In this document: one piece after another, positions 14,178-25,588 of the stretch
Layout: the number at the start of each line of letters is the position of its first letter
How positions within the stretch are numbered: the first letter of the stretch is position 1
Notes under the pieces: generated by a model
Databases searched by the model: none
What the model saw: only the letters and a program-made list of their open reading frames with translations
Told to the model about the DNA's origin: nothing
Source of the DNA: an uncultured Verrucomicrobiales bacterium
GTDB lineage: Bacteria; Verrucomicrobiota; Verrucomicrobiia; Verrucomicrobiales; DEV007
Length of the DNA stretch: 64,000 nt
Reading direction: 5' to 3'
NCBI GenBank assembly: GCA_943789025.1
Contig: CALSSN010000009.1
Location: forward strand, 62,001-126,000
Program-made: the position numbers and the translations under genes

Positions 14178-14418
14178 GGTTTCTGCATCGAGCAGAATTC
14201 TGATGTCTGCCTCCTCGGGTGAGCGTCGGTTCTCCTTCCTTGCTCAGTTGCAACTGGACCTGGATGACAGGCACAACATGAGCAATGCAGTCGCTTTCCC
14301 GAGGGGCGCTGTCAGGGTAACAGCCATGAGCGCCGAAAAAAGACGGCGAGAAGGGGCAAACACTCTATTTTCTACTCGCACTTTGTCGAGGTGTCCAGCA
14401 TCCTACCTCTACCCTCTC

Positions 14419-15334
14419 ATGGCTGACCAACTTCTTCATATCGACACCGGTGCGCGCATTGACCTCGTTGAATTCAATATGCTGGGTCGCGCTGTGGATG
14501 CCACCATCCCTCTCGAGGACGCCAGTGTATCGCGTCAGCACGCATCAATCCGGCGTCAGGGAAAAGAGTATTGGCTGACAGATTTGGGTAGCTCAAACTA
14601 CACGTATCTCAATGGCCTGGTCGTCCGCACACCACAGAAAATAGTTCCCGGTGATAGGCTGCGCTTCGGAAGTGTGGAGTTTGAATTTGTTTCCGGTGAC
14701 CCCGGAGAGATCAGTGACCAACTTGAGGGGCGGCATGTTTCAGACACAGGTGCTCACCCGTTCTGAGCCTGTGGTGCAGACCAGGCCGGTTGTTATGTTG
14801 GTAGGAGACATCAAGGCCTACAGCAGACTCTCCAGCAAGCTTGCGGCTGATGATCTGGCTAAATTAATGAACCACTGGTATGAAAAATGTCGCGACTTTT
14901 TGAAGCAGAAGGAAGCCGTGATTGACAAATTTACCGGCGACTGCGTGTTCGCTTACTGGCATTCAGATGGCCCACGAGCCAGGCAGCTCGCCCTTGATGT
15001 CGCCACAGCACTTGCCGATTCTAGTTGGTTGTTGACCGATTCCCAGAAGCAAATGCTTCTCCGGGTAGATGCGTCTTTTGACTGCTGCATCGGGATGCAT
15101 GTTGGGGAGGTCGCACTCAGTGGAGCGAGTCAGGACGATTTTACGGCGCTTGGAGATGCCGTGAATCTTGCTTTTCGTATCGAAGGCCTGACCCGTGACC
15201 TCGACCAGAAAATTCTTGCCTCCAGTGCTTTTGTTTCGGATTGGGATCCGGTGGGAGTCAGTTTCCAGTCATGTGGATTGCACGAGGTAAAGGGGTTTTC
15301 CGAGCCTGTGGAAGTCTATTCTGTGGGGGCTTAG
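14419..15334 (+). CDS. FHA domain + class III adenylate/guanylate cyclase (one gene, single frameshift at about 14720-14766)
   Basis: MLGRAVDATIPLEDASVSRQHASIRR...LTDLGSSNYTYLNG (FHA) then VVMLVGDIKAYSRLSSKL...IDKFTGDCVFAYW...ALGDAVNLAFRIEGL (cyclase). Confidence 0.85.
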
Positions 15335-15433
15335 CCAGAAGCGATGGCGGATTTAGGGTGCCGCCTTTGAAGATCCTGTGAGGCACTTCTTCTTCCATTG
15401 TCGAGACATCATCCGCACGCTAAGATTCCATTT

Positions 15434-16387
15434 ATGGCCACTGCAGCAACTGCCACTATAACGACCGATCTGCGCGAAGAAATCCTTCGCCTCAAGGAGG
15501 AGCGTAATGCGGTAATCCTCGCTCACAACTACCAGGACGGTGAGATTCAGGATATCGCCGACTATGTCGGGGATTCGCTCGGACTTGCGTATAAGGCAAA
15601 AGAGACTGCCGCTGATGTGATCGCTTTCTGCGGCGTGCACTTTATGGCGGAGACAGCAAAAATCATCAATCCCGAGAAGACGGTGGTTCTTCCTGACCGG
15701 GATGCCGGCTGTTCGCTTGAGCAGAGTTGCCCCGGTCCCGATCTCGAGCGCTTTCTCACGGAGCATCAAGAGAAGAATTATTACGTCATCGCCTACATCA
15801 ATTGCAGTGCTGCGGTGAAGGCACTCTCGGATTGTATCTGCACGAGCGGCAATGCCGTGAAGATCGTGGAGGCGGCGCCAGCGGACCGTCCGATTCTCTT
15901 CGTTCCGGATCAGAACCTCGGCGCCTGGGTTATGGAGCGGACCGGGCGAAAAATGGATCTCTGGCAGGGGGCGTGTTATGTGCACGTGGAGTTTACCAGA
16001 GAGTCGATCGCGAAAATTAAAGCGGAGTTTCCTGCCGCAGCCGTGGTCGCTCATCCAGAGTGTACTTACGCTGTTCGTATGCTTGCCGACGAGGTCTGCT
16101 CGACGGAAAAGATGGTGCAGTTCTGTCGCGATTCGCCCGCCCATGACATCATCGTCGTCACCGAGGCCGGCATGCTCCATCGTCTTCGCAGGGAAGTGCC
16201 AGGAAAGAACCTGATTCCTGGGCCGACCGAGCACTGTGCATGCAGCGAGTGTCGTTTTATGAAGATGAATACCCTCGAGAAGCTCCACGACTGTCTGCGT
16301 GATCTCGCGCCTGAGGTAACCATGCCCGAGGAGATTCGAGTGCGTGCTGAGCTTCCTCTTTTGAGGATGCTGGAATTGAGCCGGTAG
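15434..16387 (+). CDS. nadA: Quinolinate synthase A
   Basis: AVILAHNYQDGEIQDIADYVGDSLGLA, VVAHPECTYAV, GPTEHCACSECRFMKMNTLEKL. Confidence 0.94.
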   Translation: MATAATATITTDLREEILRLKEERNAVILAHNYQDGEIQDIADYVGDSLGLAYKAKETAADVIAFCGVHFMAETAKIINPEKTVVLPDRDAGCSLEQSCPGPDLERFLTEHQEKNYYVIAYINCSAAVKALSDCICTSGNAVKIVEAAPADRPILFVPDQNLGAWVMERTGRKMDLWQGACYVHVEFTRESIAKIKAEFPAAAVVAHPECTYAVRMLADEVCSTEKMVQFCRDSPAHDIIVVTEAGMLHRLRREVPGKNLIPGPTEHCACSECRFMKMNTLEKLHDCLRDLAPEVTMPEEIRVRAELPLLRMLELSR

Positions 16388-16428
16388 CCTTGAGTCGCAA
16401 AAGAGGGCAACGGCCTGACGAGAAGAAC

Positions 16429-17190
16429 ATGTCATCTGAACGGGAAATTTACGACGAGTACTGGAAGCACGGTAATCATCAGGGGTGGCGCGCATCAGCT
16501 GAAGATTCTCTTTTGGAAAGTGAAAGAGAGGCGTTCGGCGCCTTCGCCAAGGAAGGCACGCTTGTTGTCGATTACGGTTGTGGTCCGGCTGACCGTTACT
16601 CTGGGTTTATTGAGCGTCTGGGTGCCCGCTACCGCGGATTTGATATTTCCGAGACTGCCGTAAAAGAAGGCCGATTGAGCGGGAAGGATTCTAATCTGCT
16701 TACCATGGAAGGCCTGACGAATTGTCGGGAGGGCGAGGCAGACGTTGTCCTCTGTATGGAGGTGCTTGAGCATCTCATGAAGCCTTCCCGCGCCGTGGCT
16801 GAGTTGGCCCGGATCACAAAGCCCGGAGGCCATCTGATCCTCTCCGTTCCTAATGGAGGTGTCTGGATGGCTCGCTTGGAGTTTCTTTTGACTGGCTTTC
16901 TTTGTCCAAACGGCATGCCAAAGACATGCAGGTCAGAGCCATGGGATGATCCGCATATTCGTTTTTTTACTCCGACTACCCTTGCTCGTCTTGTTGCTGG
17001 TTCAGGCTTTGACATTCTCCGCCTGACCAGTGCGAATCCTTTTACCTTAGCCTCACTGCCATATTTTTACCGCATTCCTCCGGCGGCGAAGTTTTTGAAT
17101 CTGATTTCAAAGCCTTGTGGCTGGCTCTCGAAAGTTCGCCCTTCTTTATTCGCCACCCGTCTCCTTCTCGTCGCAAGACGTAGTGGGTAG
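16429..17190 (+). CDS. Class I SAM-dependent methyltransferase
   Basis: VVDYGCGPADRYSGFIERLG...MEVLEHLMKPSRAVAELARITKPGGHLILSVPN. Confidence 0.85.
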   Translation: MSSEREIYDEYWKHGNHQGWRASAEDSLLESEREAFGAFAKEGTLVVDYGCGPADRYSGFIERLGARYRGFDISETAVKEGRLSGKDSNLLTMEGLTNCREGEADVVLCMEVLEHLMKPSRAVAELARITKPGGHLILSVPNGGVWMARLEFLLTGFLCPNGMPKTCRSEPWDDPHIRFFTPTTLARLVAGSGFDILRLTSANPFTLASLPYFYRIPPAAKFLNLISKPCGWLSKVRPSLFATRLLLVARRSG

Positions 17191-17250
17191 ATTACGGTAT
17201 AGAAATTGCACGCCGCACACGACCCGCGCCGGTCACAATCCTTGCGTTTC

Positions 17251-18897
17251 TTACAGCTGCTCTTGAGGCAAGCGGGTTAATCCGGATGGGGCAATTTTCT
17301 GTTTGTTCATGAAGGCTTCATAGCGCCTTGTGAGCTCCGCTGCATACTCTTCACGGGTATGGATTTCTCCGGTGACACGTTGGTAGCGGTCGAGCCCTCG
17401 GCTGACATGTTCTTCGAGGGTGTCTGCGATAGCCTTCGCATCCCACTCGAGGAGTTCTCCGTTTTCTCCGGGTTTGAGATACATTTCATGGCCGTGATGA
17501 GGGGTCACAAAAAGTGGAATTCCCATGACTGAGGTCTCGATGCCAACCAGGGCACAGGCTTCAAAGTAGGATGGGAAGAGAAATCCATCCGAGGCAGCAA
17601 AGTAATATTCCGGCTGGTCGGTGATTCCCGTAAACTGAAAGAGAGAGAGAGCTTCCTGCCCATGACGGGCCTTAATCTTTTCCCGCGCCTGATGGACGGT
17701 GGGTTCGTTGCCTCCGATGACCAGCAATCGTGTGTTTTCGTGCCCCGGTCGCTTGGCAAGATCGACGATCGCGTCGACGGCGAGCCAGAGGCCTTTCCGA
17801 GTGAAATTTCCAAACCCTGCAAAGGAGAAGACCACGTGCTCGGAGTGGTAGTTCAATGCTTCGCGCGCGGGTTTTCTCAGTGTTTTTCTCATCTCCGGAT
17901 TGAAGCGTGTGGAATCATAGGAATTCGAAAGCACATGAATCTTCTCTCGTGGGACTCCATCCCGGAGCAGAAGATCCCCAATCGAATGTGAGGCGGGCAA
18001 GAACTGGGATATGTGCGGGTTTGAAAAGGTTTTTCGTTCTGCTCTCCGAATCAGCAGTTGGAGAGGAAGCAGGAGTTTTTCTTTCAAAGTCATGTCCCCA
18101 AGATCCTTGGAGATGCGCATCCATTCGCCGACATGAAACTGTATTGATGTGATGTCGGGTGAAGTGACATAGCTGCTGTGAAGGATGGCTGCCGGTGGGC
18201 GGCCTTTGACAAGGTGAAAGAAAGCCAATGCACCCTTGGCCACCTGCCTGAAGGAGTAGAGGTAAATCGCCCGGAGTGGTCCGGGAAGCCACGGGGATGG
18301 GAGTTTGAGAAATTCAATCTCGGAGGAGGGACGGCTGCACGCATGTCCCCAACCCCGGATTTTCCATCCGTGCTCACGAAGTGTTTGAGCAGAAGAAAGG
18401 AGATGTCGCATCGAGGGGCTTGCCTCTGTCAGGTTCGGATCGATCCAGAGCACTGTCTTGCGCTCGGCGGCGCGAAGAGTGAGCGCCTCTTTCGCCATGG
18501 TTCCGGGATGATGAAAGGCGCTCGATGGGAGCAGTGTTTCGCGATGGGCGCACCGCTCGGCCTGATCGCTGGCAGTCTCGCATAATGCGTGATCGAGCAG
18601 CGAAAAAAAATGGATTTTCGGGTGGCTTGTTGCTGCAGTCACGAGTGAGACGATAAGACACCCGGGGGCATACAGCCGCTTAGCGAGAAAGATGCGCAGT
18701 TGTTGGCCACGAGAAATATGTGCGTCGATGAGAAGCACTTGCGTCTTGTGCCAGGGAAGATCCCGCGCGGAACTTTCCGAATGCCCGACAGGTTTGCAGG
18801 TGCCATCTTCGTCGACAGCCATGGCTTCCCAGCGTCTTTCGGAACGAGGTGAATCGACTTTTCGGAGCCAGAGAACACTGGAGGCAGGGGTGGTCAT
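17251..18897 (-). CDS. Glycosyltransferase family 4-like protein (start uncertain, may be internal)
   Basis: VVFSFAGFGNFTRKGLWLAVDAI...LLVIGGNEPTV...PSYFEACALVGIETSVMGIPLFVTPHHG. Confidence 0.8.
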   Translation of the reverse strand: MTTPASSVLWLRKVDSPRSERRWEAMAVDEDGTCKPVGHSESSARDLPWHKTQVLLIDAHISRGQQLRIFLAKRLYAPGCLIVSLVTAATSHPKIHFFSLLDHALCETASDQAERCAHRETLLPSSAFHHPGTMAKEALTLRAAERKTVLWIDPNLTEASPSMRHLLSSAQTLREHGWKIRGWGHACSRPSSEIEFLKLPSPWLPGPLRAIYLYSFRQVAKGALAFFHLVKGRPPAAILHSSYVTSPDITSIQFHVGEWMRISKDLGDMTLKEKLLLPLQLLIRRAERKTFSNPHISQFLPASHSIGDLLLRDGVPREKIHVLSNSYDSTRFNPEMRKTLRKPAREALNYHSEHVVFSFAGFGNFTRKGLWLAVDAIVDLAKRPGHENTRLLVIGGNEPTVHQAREKIKARHGQEALSLFQFTGITDQPEYYFAASDGFLFPSYFEACALVGIETSVMGIPLFVTPHHGHEMYLKPGENGELLEWDAKAIADTLEEHVSRGLDRYQRVTGEIHTREEYAAELTRRYEAFMNKQKIAPSGLTRLPQEQL

Positions 18898-19124
18898 CGA
18901 TCAGGTCGCTCGGGGATGAGGAAGTGTCAGCGGACGATGAGTCAGCGTCAATGCAGACTTCTCAGGCCAGAGTGCATCGGACACCTGGTTTCAAGCTTGT
19001 GAAAAATTTCACAAACTCGCTTGCTGGCATCCCGTAGAGATAGATAGTGGCGTGTGCAAGATGGTCATGGTCTTCTCTGACTGTCTGCTGTCACGAATAA
19101 TTTAATAGCCCAGTCACAAGCCCG

Positions 19125-20888
19125 ATGCCCGCTCCAGAGACAGCCACGGCCGAAGCCGCGGAGGAAGAAAAGCCCGCCGTGGAGATGGTGGATGTGCAGA
19201 TCGATGGCGCCTGGCATCAAGTTCCCAAGGGGACGCGGATGATTGAGGCGGTGCGCATGGCCCGAGGTGACGGGTCCACCGTTCCTCATTACTGCTACCA
19301 TCCGAAGCTGACATCCCCAGGGAACTGCCGGATGTGCCTCGTTCAAATGGGGATGCCTCCACGCCCGGCACCCGGAGCGCAAGCTGCTGCGCCCGACGCT
19401 GACGGCCATCTGCCGATTTCATGGATGCCTCGCCCGGTGATTGCCTGCGCCAATACGGTTGCTCCGAATATGGGGATTCGTACCGACGGCGAACTCGTCG
19501 AGGAGGTTCGCCAGGGAGTGATGGAATTCCTGCTGATCAACCATCCCCTCGACTGCCCGATCTGCGATCAGGCCGGAGAATGTTCGCTTCAGGAGTTCTC
19601 GGTGGAATACGGCAAGGGCAGTAGTCGTTTCCGTGAAGCAAAGGTCAAAAAGCCTAAGAACGTGGACGTCGGCCCTCGGATCCGCCTCGATGACGAGCGT
19701 TGCATCATGTGCAGCCGGTGCATTCGCTTTTCTCGCGAGATTGCGGACGAGGATGTCCTTGGTTTTGTCGATCGCGGATCACGCACGGTTCTGGCAACCT
19801 ACCCAGGCAAGGAACTCGCCCACAATTATTCTCTTAACACCGTCGACCTTTGTCCGGTTGGTGCACTCACTTCGAATGACTTCAGGTTCCGCCAGCGGGT
19901 CTGGTTTCTAAAAGAGACAGAAAGCGTCTGCACCGGATGTGGCCGAGGCTGTAACATCCAGGTAGAAGCGCGTGAAGGCGAGGTTCTTCGTCTCACGCCG
20001 AGAGAAAATAACGATGTCAACTCATCATGGATGTGTGATCACGGTCGCATGACCTACCACGAATTGCATGTAGCCGACCGCCTCACCGACCACATGATTA
20101 AAGAAGGTGGGCGTCATCAGGTCGCTCGTCGTGGCGAGGCCGTTCGCTATGCCGCAGCCCTTCTGAAAGTTTTTAAGCCCGGTGAGGTTGCCATTGTGGC
20201 CTCCGGTCGGATGACGAATGAGGAGCTCTACCTGACGCGGAAACTCGCTGCGGTTCTTGAAGCGAAGCTTGTCGACATCATCCCGCGCGAGGCGGAGGCC
20301 GATGATTATCTTTTCGCGGCTGATCAAAATCCTAATACGCAGGGTGCCAGGTTGCTTCTCTGCGGCCGCAGTAAGCCGGGTAACAAACTCGCGAAAATCC
20401 GCAAGGGGATCGCCGCTGGGGAGATCAAGGCAGTACTTTCACTTGGCGAGGAACTCACCGACGAGCGGGTCGGACTCGCAGCAGAAGACCTTGCGGGTCT
20501 GAGCTTCCTCCTCCACCTGGGCACTGTGATGGGAGTCACCGCGGAGGCTGCGCAGGTTCTTTTTGCTGGTTCTTTCCCGATGGAGAAGCGCGGGTCGATG
20601 ATCAATGTCACCGGGCGGCTGCAACGCCTCGGGGGGGGCGGGATCGCTCCGGGAGCCTGTGCCGACGACTGGGAGGTTCTTCGTGATTTGATCGCTGAAC
20701 TCGGCGGAGGAAATGGGATTTACCTTCTGGAAGAACTTTTCAGCGAGATGGCTCGTGAAGTTTCCAAGTTGAAAGGATTGAGTCTGGGGAAAATAGGCTC
20801 TCAGGGGATGCATTTAATCGACTCGAAAGAGTGTGTTCCGCTGCTCCGCAAAGAGGCTGAACGTCGTGCCTCGGGTCTCATTCCGTAA
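19125..20888 (+). CDS. nuoG: NADH-quinone oxidoreductase subunit G
   Basis: VPHYCYHPKLTSPGNCRMCLV, DCPICDQAGECSLQEFS, CIMCSRCIRFSREI, CTGCGRGCNIQ. Confidence 0.92.
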   Translation: MPAPETATAEAAEEEKPAVEMVDVQIDGAWHQVPKGTRMIEAVRMARGDGSTVPHYCYHPKLTSPGNCRMCLVQMGMPPRPAPGAQAAAPDADGHLPISWMPRPVIACANTVAPNMGIRTDGELVEEVRQGVMEFLLINHPLDCPICDQAGECSLQEFSVEYGKGSSRFREAKVKKPKNVDVGPRIRLDDERCIMCSRCIRFSREIADEDVLGFVDRGSRTVLATYPGKELAHNYSLNTVDLCPVGALTSNDFRFRQRVWFLKETESVCTGCGRGCNIQVEAREGEVLRLTPRENNDVNSSWMCDHGRMTYHELHVADRLTDHMIKEGGRHQVARRGEAVRYAAALLKVFKPGEVAIVASGRMTNEELYLTRKLAAVLEAKLVDIIPREAEADDYLFAADQNPNTQGARLLLCGRSKPGNKLAKIRKGIAAGEIKAVLSLGEELTDERVGLAAEDLAGLSFLLHLGTVMGVTAEAAQVLFAGSFPMEKRGSMINVTGRLQRLGGGGIAPGACADDWEVLRDLIAELGGGNGIYLLEELFSEMAREVSKLKGLSLGKIGSQGMHLIDSKECVPLLRKEAERRASGLIP

Positions 20889-20904
20889 CCGAAGTCATTG
20901 ATTC

Positions 20905-22029
20905 ATGGATTTAGGTCTCATCATTTCCAGCGCTGTGAAGATCATCGGGTTTGTCTTCCTGATGCTCATGCCTATGATTGCTTATATCATCTGGGTCGAG
21001 CGCCGGTTTCTGGCAATTATTCAGGATCGTATCGGCCCGAACCGGGTAGGTATTCCGTGGACGAATGTCGGGCTTTTTGGCCTCGGTCAGCCGATTGCCG
21101 ACGGGTTAAAGTCGTTTCTGAAAGAGGATTTTACACCGGGGCACGTAAACAAGTTTTATTACGTCATTGCTCCAGCGCTGGTGATGGTTCCCGCGCTCCT
21201 CACCTGTGCCGTGCTTCCCTTTGGTCGTGACCTGGTTCTGCCATTTCTCGATGAACCGATACGTCTTGTCATCGCCGACCTGGATATAGGCCCGATCTGG
21301 ATCTTTGCCATCGCCTCGCTTGGGGTCTACGGCATCGTTCTCGCCGGCTGGGCATCGAATTCGAAATACCCGTTTCTCGGTGGAGTCCGTGCCACCAGTC
21401 AGATGATTTCTTACGAGATTTCCCTCGGTCTGTCGATTATCCCTGTTCTGCTGCTTTTTCAGCACCTCAATCTCAATGACATCGTGCGTTACCAAAGCGA
21501 ACATGGTTGGTTGCTCCTTCCGATGTGGGGTGATGGGTGGAGCGTGCAGCGGTGGCTCTACCTGATCCCCGCAGGAGTCGCCTTTATTATTTTTGTCGTC
21601 TCCATGTTCGCAGAAACGAACAGAACCCCATTCGATCTCCCGGAGTGCGAGACCGAGCTTGTCGCGGGATACCACACCGAGTACGGTTCGATGAAGTTCG
21701 CCATGTTTTTCATGGGCGAGTATGCTGCCATGATCATCGGATCGGGACTTGCCGTCACACTTTTTCTCGGGGGCTGGTCGCTGCCCTTTGGACTTGATGC
21801 TTTGGTTCTGGGGGTGTTTTCCGATACCTGGTTCTCGTGGGTTCCTGCGCTTCTCAGCACAGGGATCTTTTTCCTGAAGATCGTCTGCTTCATGCTGTTC
21901 TTTATCTGGGTGCGCGGAACCCTCCCCCGCTTTCGTTACGACCAGCTAATGAAGCTCGGGTGGATCATCTTCTTCGAGGCCGCCCTTGCCAACATCTTCA
22001 TTGCAGCCGGCATCCTCATGTTTGCGTAG
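20905..22029 (+). CDS. nuoH: NADH-quinone oxidoreductase subunit H
   Basis: WVERRFLAIIQDRIGPNRVG, AETNRTPFDLPECETELVAGYHTEY. Confidence 0.95.
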   Translation: MDLGLIISSAVKIIGFVFLMLMPMIAYIIWVERRFLAIIQDRIGPNRVGIPWTNVGLFGLGQPIADGLKSFLKEDFTPGHVNKFYYVIAPALVMVPALLTCAVLPFGRDLVLPFLDEPIRLVIADLDIGPIWIFAIASLGVYGIVLAGWASNSKYPFLGGVRATSQMISYEISLGLSIIPVLLLFQHLNLNDIVRYQSEHGWLLLPMWGDGWSVQRWLYLIPAGVAFIIFVVSMFAETNRTPFDLPECETELVAGYHTEYGSMKFAMFFMGEYAAMIIGSGLAVTLFLGGWSLPFGLDALVLGVFSDTWFSWVPALLSTGIFFLKIVCFMLFFIWVRGTLPRFRYDQLMKLGWIIFFEAALANIFIAAGILMFA

Positions 22030-22100
22030 CCTTTAGACAATAATTTCTGAACTCGCAGCAGCCACTTTACCATTTCGCAAAAACTCAAGAATCCTTCGCC

Positions 22101-22635
22101 ATGGCAACCGTAACCGTCCAGCGTCCAAAGCTGAGTCTCGCCGAGAAACTCTTTCTTCCCGGTGTATTGAAGGGTCTGGCTATCACTCTTGGCCATGCCT
22201 TGAGGATGCTTCGCGGCCAGAAAAAAGTCACCATGCAGTATCCGGAAGAGCGTTGGGACGCAAATCTTCCAGAACATTACCGGGGCGCTCCGGCTCTGGT
22301 CACGGATGAGCACGGCAGAGAGCGCTGTGTCTCGTGCCAGCTATGTGAGTTCATTTGCCCGCCCCGTGCGATCACAATCGTTCCGGAGGAGATTCCCGGA
22401 GATGACCAGTGGGCGAAAGTCGAGAAACAACCGAAGGCTTTTGAAATTGATATGATCCGGTGCATTTACTGCGGCATGTGTGAGGAGGTTTGCCCAGAGC
22501 AGGCAATTTTCCTCCGCAAAGACTATGCTATCACCGGTACCCTCCCGTGAAGAGATGAAGCACGACAAGAAAAAACTCTACGAGATTGGTGGCGTGCGCG
22601 TCGGTCTCGTCAATAAATGGAACGACCTCAAGTGA
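22101..22635 (+). CDS. nuoI: NADH-quinone oxidoreductase subunit I; C-terminus continues after a one-base insertion near 22546
   Basis: CVSCQLCEFICPPRAITI, CIYCGMCEEVCPEQAIF; the shifted frame gives SREEMKHDKKKLYEIGGVRVGLVNKWNDLK*. Confidence 0.9.
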
Positions 22636-22686
22636 CCCTTCTTGTGGCGACGGTTTTGTGCTGTCACCGCCATCGATAAGCCAAAC

Positions 22687-23322
22687 ATGCCTCTTCCACT
22701 CTTCATTCTCTTTAGTGCTCTGACCCTCGGCTTCGCCGTGGCGGTCATTGCCAACCGGAATCCGGTCACTGCTGCTCTTTGCCTGGTGGTGTCCTTTGTC
22801 GGTCTGGCTGCTTTGTTCATTGGCCTGAGTGCGTTCTTTATCGGCATTGTTCAGATTCTCGTCTACGCAGGTGCCGTCATGGTGCTTTTTCTTTTCATTA
22901 TCATGCTGATGGATATCGAGGAAGAAGAGCGCAAGCACTTCGACCGGCTCCGGACTGCAGGTGGCATTGCCGTCGGAATCGGCGTGGCGTTCCTCATCGG
23001 CGGTGTGCTCTGGGACTTTGATTACGGCAAGGCTTCACTCGACGATGTGCCTGTCCAGTTTGAAGCGGCCATCACCCTTCGCGAGGCCGACGCAGATTCT
23101 GGAATCGTCCGCTCGGCAAATGCGACCGCAGCACTTCGCGAGGGCAGGCTTAAAGATGTCGCCCTCGTGGGCGAGAAGCTCTTCAACGACTACAACCTTC
23201 ACCTCCAGATGATCGCGGTTCTCATCCTGATCGCTACCATCGGAGTTGTCACCCTCGGCAAGAAAGACAGCCCTGCTCCCGATTCTGGATCGAGCGGTGG
23301 TGACAAAGCCTCCGAATCCTGA
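22687..23322 (+). CDS. nuoJ: NADH-quinone oxidoreductase subunit J
   Basis: [52 protein letters not shown]. Confidence 0.92.
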   Translation: MPLPLFILFSALTLGFAVAVIANRNPVTAALCLVVSFVGLAALFIGLSAFFIGIVQILVYAGAVMVLFLFIIMLMDIEEEERKHFDRLRTAGGIAVGIGVAFLIGGVLWDFDYGKASLDDVPVQFEAAITLREADADSGIVRSANATAALREGRLKDVALVGEKLFNDYNLHLQMIAVLILIATIGVVTLGKKDSPAPDSGSSGGDKASES

Positions 23323-23372
23323 GTTCCGAGTCCCGAACCGTTCAGTATCTGCCGAAAGCACGAAAGTAAGAC

Positions 23373-23692
23373 ATGGTCAGCCCTCAATTTATACCTCCTT
23401 GTCAGCGGGCTTCTCTTCTCTATCGGTCTCACCGGGAGTGATTATTCGCAGGAGTGCACTCGTGATCCTGATGTGCCTGGAGATCATGCTCAGCGCAGCC
23501 AATCTCGCTCTGGTGGCCTTCTCCCGGTTTCGGCTCGAAGCCGGGTTGCCTGACTACGACGGTCAGATGCTCGTCTTCTTTGTCATCACAGTGGCTGCTG
23601 CGGAGGTTGCGGTGGGACTCGCGATTGTTGTTGCCCTCTTCCGCTCACGGCGGACGATCGATGTCACCACCCTCACAAGTATGAGCCATTAA
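23373..23692 (+). CDS. nuoK: NADH-quinone oxidoreductase subunit K, two apparent one-base insertions in the first 60 bp
   Basis: Corrected reading [52 protein letters not shown]... Confidence 0.88.
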
Positions 23693-23698
23693 AAGTCG

Positions 23699-25531
23699 TT
23701 GTTCTTCATAGAAAACCAAACCTTCACCTTCTCTCTCGTGTCACCGGCCCTCCTGCTCCTCCTGCCTTTGCTTTCCGTAGTTGTCATTTTCTTTGGCACC
23801 AAGTGGTCGGGCACGCTGAGCGCTTTGGTCTCGGTCGCTTCAGTTGCCGGGAGCTTGGGCGTCACTCTGGCTCTTTTTTCCACGGACTCTTCCATGGTCG
23901 CTATGAACTGGATTGCTCTCGGCGATGTCTTGCAGGTCGATATCGGCCTGCGCTGGGATCGTCTTGCCCGTGGAATGATGTTCGTAGTCACGCTGGTCGG
24001 CACACTGGTGCACGTCTTTTCTCTGGCTTACATGCGCGAGGATGAGGCCAAGGCCCGTTATTTCGGGTGTCTTTCTCTTTTCATGTTCTCCATGACCGGA
24101 ATTGTCCTGGCTGACAACCTAGTCATGATGTTCATCTTCTGGGAGCTTGTCGGAGTCAGCTCCTATCTGCTGATCGGCCACTGGTTTACGAAGGCCAGTG
24201 CCGCAGATGCCGCCAAAAAGGCATTCATCACCAACCGCATCGGCGACTTTGGTTTCCTGATCGGGATCTTGATGCTCTTCGGTCTTACAGGAACGGTGTC
24301 ATTTACTGGTCTCGAGAACTGGCTTGCCGGTGGTCACGCCGGTGCCTCTGCCGGTCTGCTGACCGCCGCTGCTCTCTGCCTTTTCTGTGGCGCGGTAGGC
24401 AAGTCTGCCCAAGCGCCACTGCACGTCTGGCTGCCCGACGCCATGGAGGGCCCGACCCCAGTCTCAGCTCTCATCCACGCCGCCACCATGGTCGCCGCTG
24501 GTGTCTTCATGCTCGTTCGTGTGGGATTTCTCATCGAAGCCTCAGAAACGGCAGGGCTTGTGATCGCTTGGGTGGGCGGTTTCACTGCGCTCCTCGCGGC
24601 TCTCATGGCTACCCAGCAGGATGACATCAAGAAAATCCTCGCCTATTCGACTCTTTCCCAGCTCGGCTACATGGTGATGGTCGTCGGGCTTGGTTCCGGT
24701 GAGGCAGCCATGTTCCACCTCTACACCCATGCCTTTTTCAAGGCCCTCCTCTTCCTCGGAGCTGGAGCGATCATCTATGCCTGCCACCACGAGCAGAACA
24801 TCTGGAAAATGGGCGGCCTGAAAACCCGCATGCCGATTACTTTCGCCGCCTTTGGTATAGGAACCCTGGCCTTGATTGCGTTTCCTTTTACCTCAGGATT
24901 TTTCTCCAAGGAGGCGATTCTCGATATCGCATTGCACGAGAACAAATTGCTCTTTCTGATCGCTGCGGGCGTGGCCTTTCTGACCGCTTTTTATATGAGC
25001 CGTCTCCTGGTAGTCACGTTCCTGGGGGCGCCTCGCAGTGAGCATGCCGGGCACGCCAAGGAGGTTTCGGTTATCATGTTCGTGCCGCTGCTGATCCTGG
25101 CATTCCTCTCGGTTGTGGCCGGCTATAAGCCTGTTGCCGAGCTTCTCCAGGCCCAACTCCCCGATGTCCATTGGAACTGGTTTGTCTTCTTTGTCTCGCT
25201 TGCAACCATGCTTGCTGGAGCTGGGTTGGGTTTCCTCCGCTACCTGGACAAGCGGTCCGAACCGAAGGTGATCCCAGTTCTGGCCAACAAGTTTTATTTC
25301 GACGAAGCTTATGGCTGGGCAGTTCGTAATCTTCAGGATGGACTCGCCTGGGTGGTGCGCGGTCTCGATGCCCTTTTCATCGACGGCTTGGCGGTCGGAG
25401 GAATCACCCGACTCACCGAGGGGGTTGGTTGTCTGTTCCGGCGTGTCATCACCGGAAACCTTCAGGCATATTCTTATCTCTTCGGGGTCGGAGTCTTTGT
25501 GCTTATCTATTTCACTGTTTTCCTTCGTTAA
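23699..25531 (+). CDS. nuoL: NADH-quinone oxidoreductase subunit L
   Basis: FWELVGVSSYLLIGHWF, KSAQAPLHVWLPDAMEGPTPVSALIHAATMVAAGVF. Confidence 0.94.
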   Translation: MFFIENQTFTFSLVSPALLLLLPLLSVVVIFFGTKWSGTLSALVSVASVAGSLGVTLALFSTDSSMVAMNWIALGDVLQVDIGLRWDRLARGMMFVVTLVGTLVHVFSLAYMREDEAKARYFGCLSLFMFSMTGIVLADNLVMMFIFWELVGVSSYLLIGHWFTKASAADAAKKAFITNRIGDFGFLIGILMLFGLTGTVSFTGLENWLAGGHAGASAGLLTAAALCLFCGAVGKSAQAPLHVWLPDAMEGPTPVSALIHAATMVAAGVFMLVRVGFLIEASETAGLVIAWVGGFTALLAALMATQQDDIKKILAYSTLSQLGYMVMVVGLGSGEAAMFHLYTHAFFKALLFLGAGAIIYACHHEQNIWKMGGLKTRMPITFAAFGIGTLALIAFPFTSGFFSKEAILDIALHENKLLFLIAAGVAFLTAFYMSRLLVVTFLGAPRSEHAGHAKEVSVIMFVPLLILAFLSVVAGYKPVAELLQAQLPDVHWNWFVFFVSLATMLAGAGLGFLRYLDKRSEPKVIPVLANKFYFDEAYGWAVRNLQDGLAWVVRGLDALFIDGLAVGGITRLTEGVGCLFRRVITGNLQAYSYLFGVGVFVLIYFTVFLR

Positions 25532-25588
25532 AGTAACTATCGCGCAGACCTCACGTGTGAAGCCGAATATCCACCCATCCCGCTCAGC

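Noticed and set aside
15353-16495. 380-aa minus-strand ORF opposite nadA
   Set aside because: Antisense to nadA with no family resemblance.
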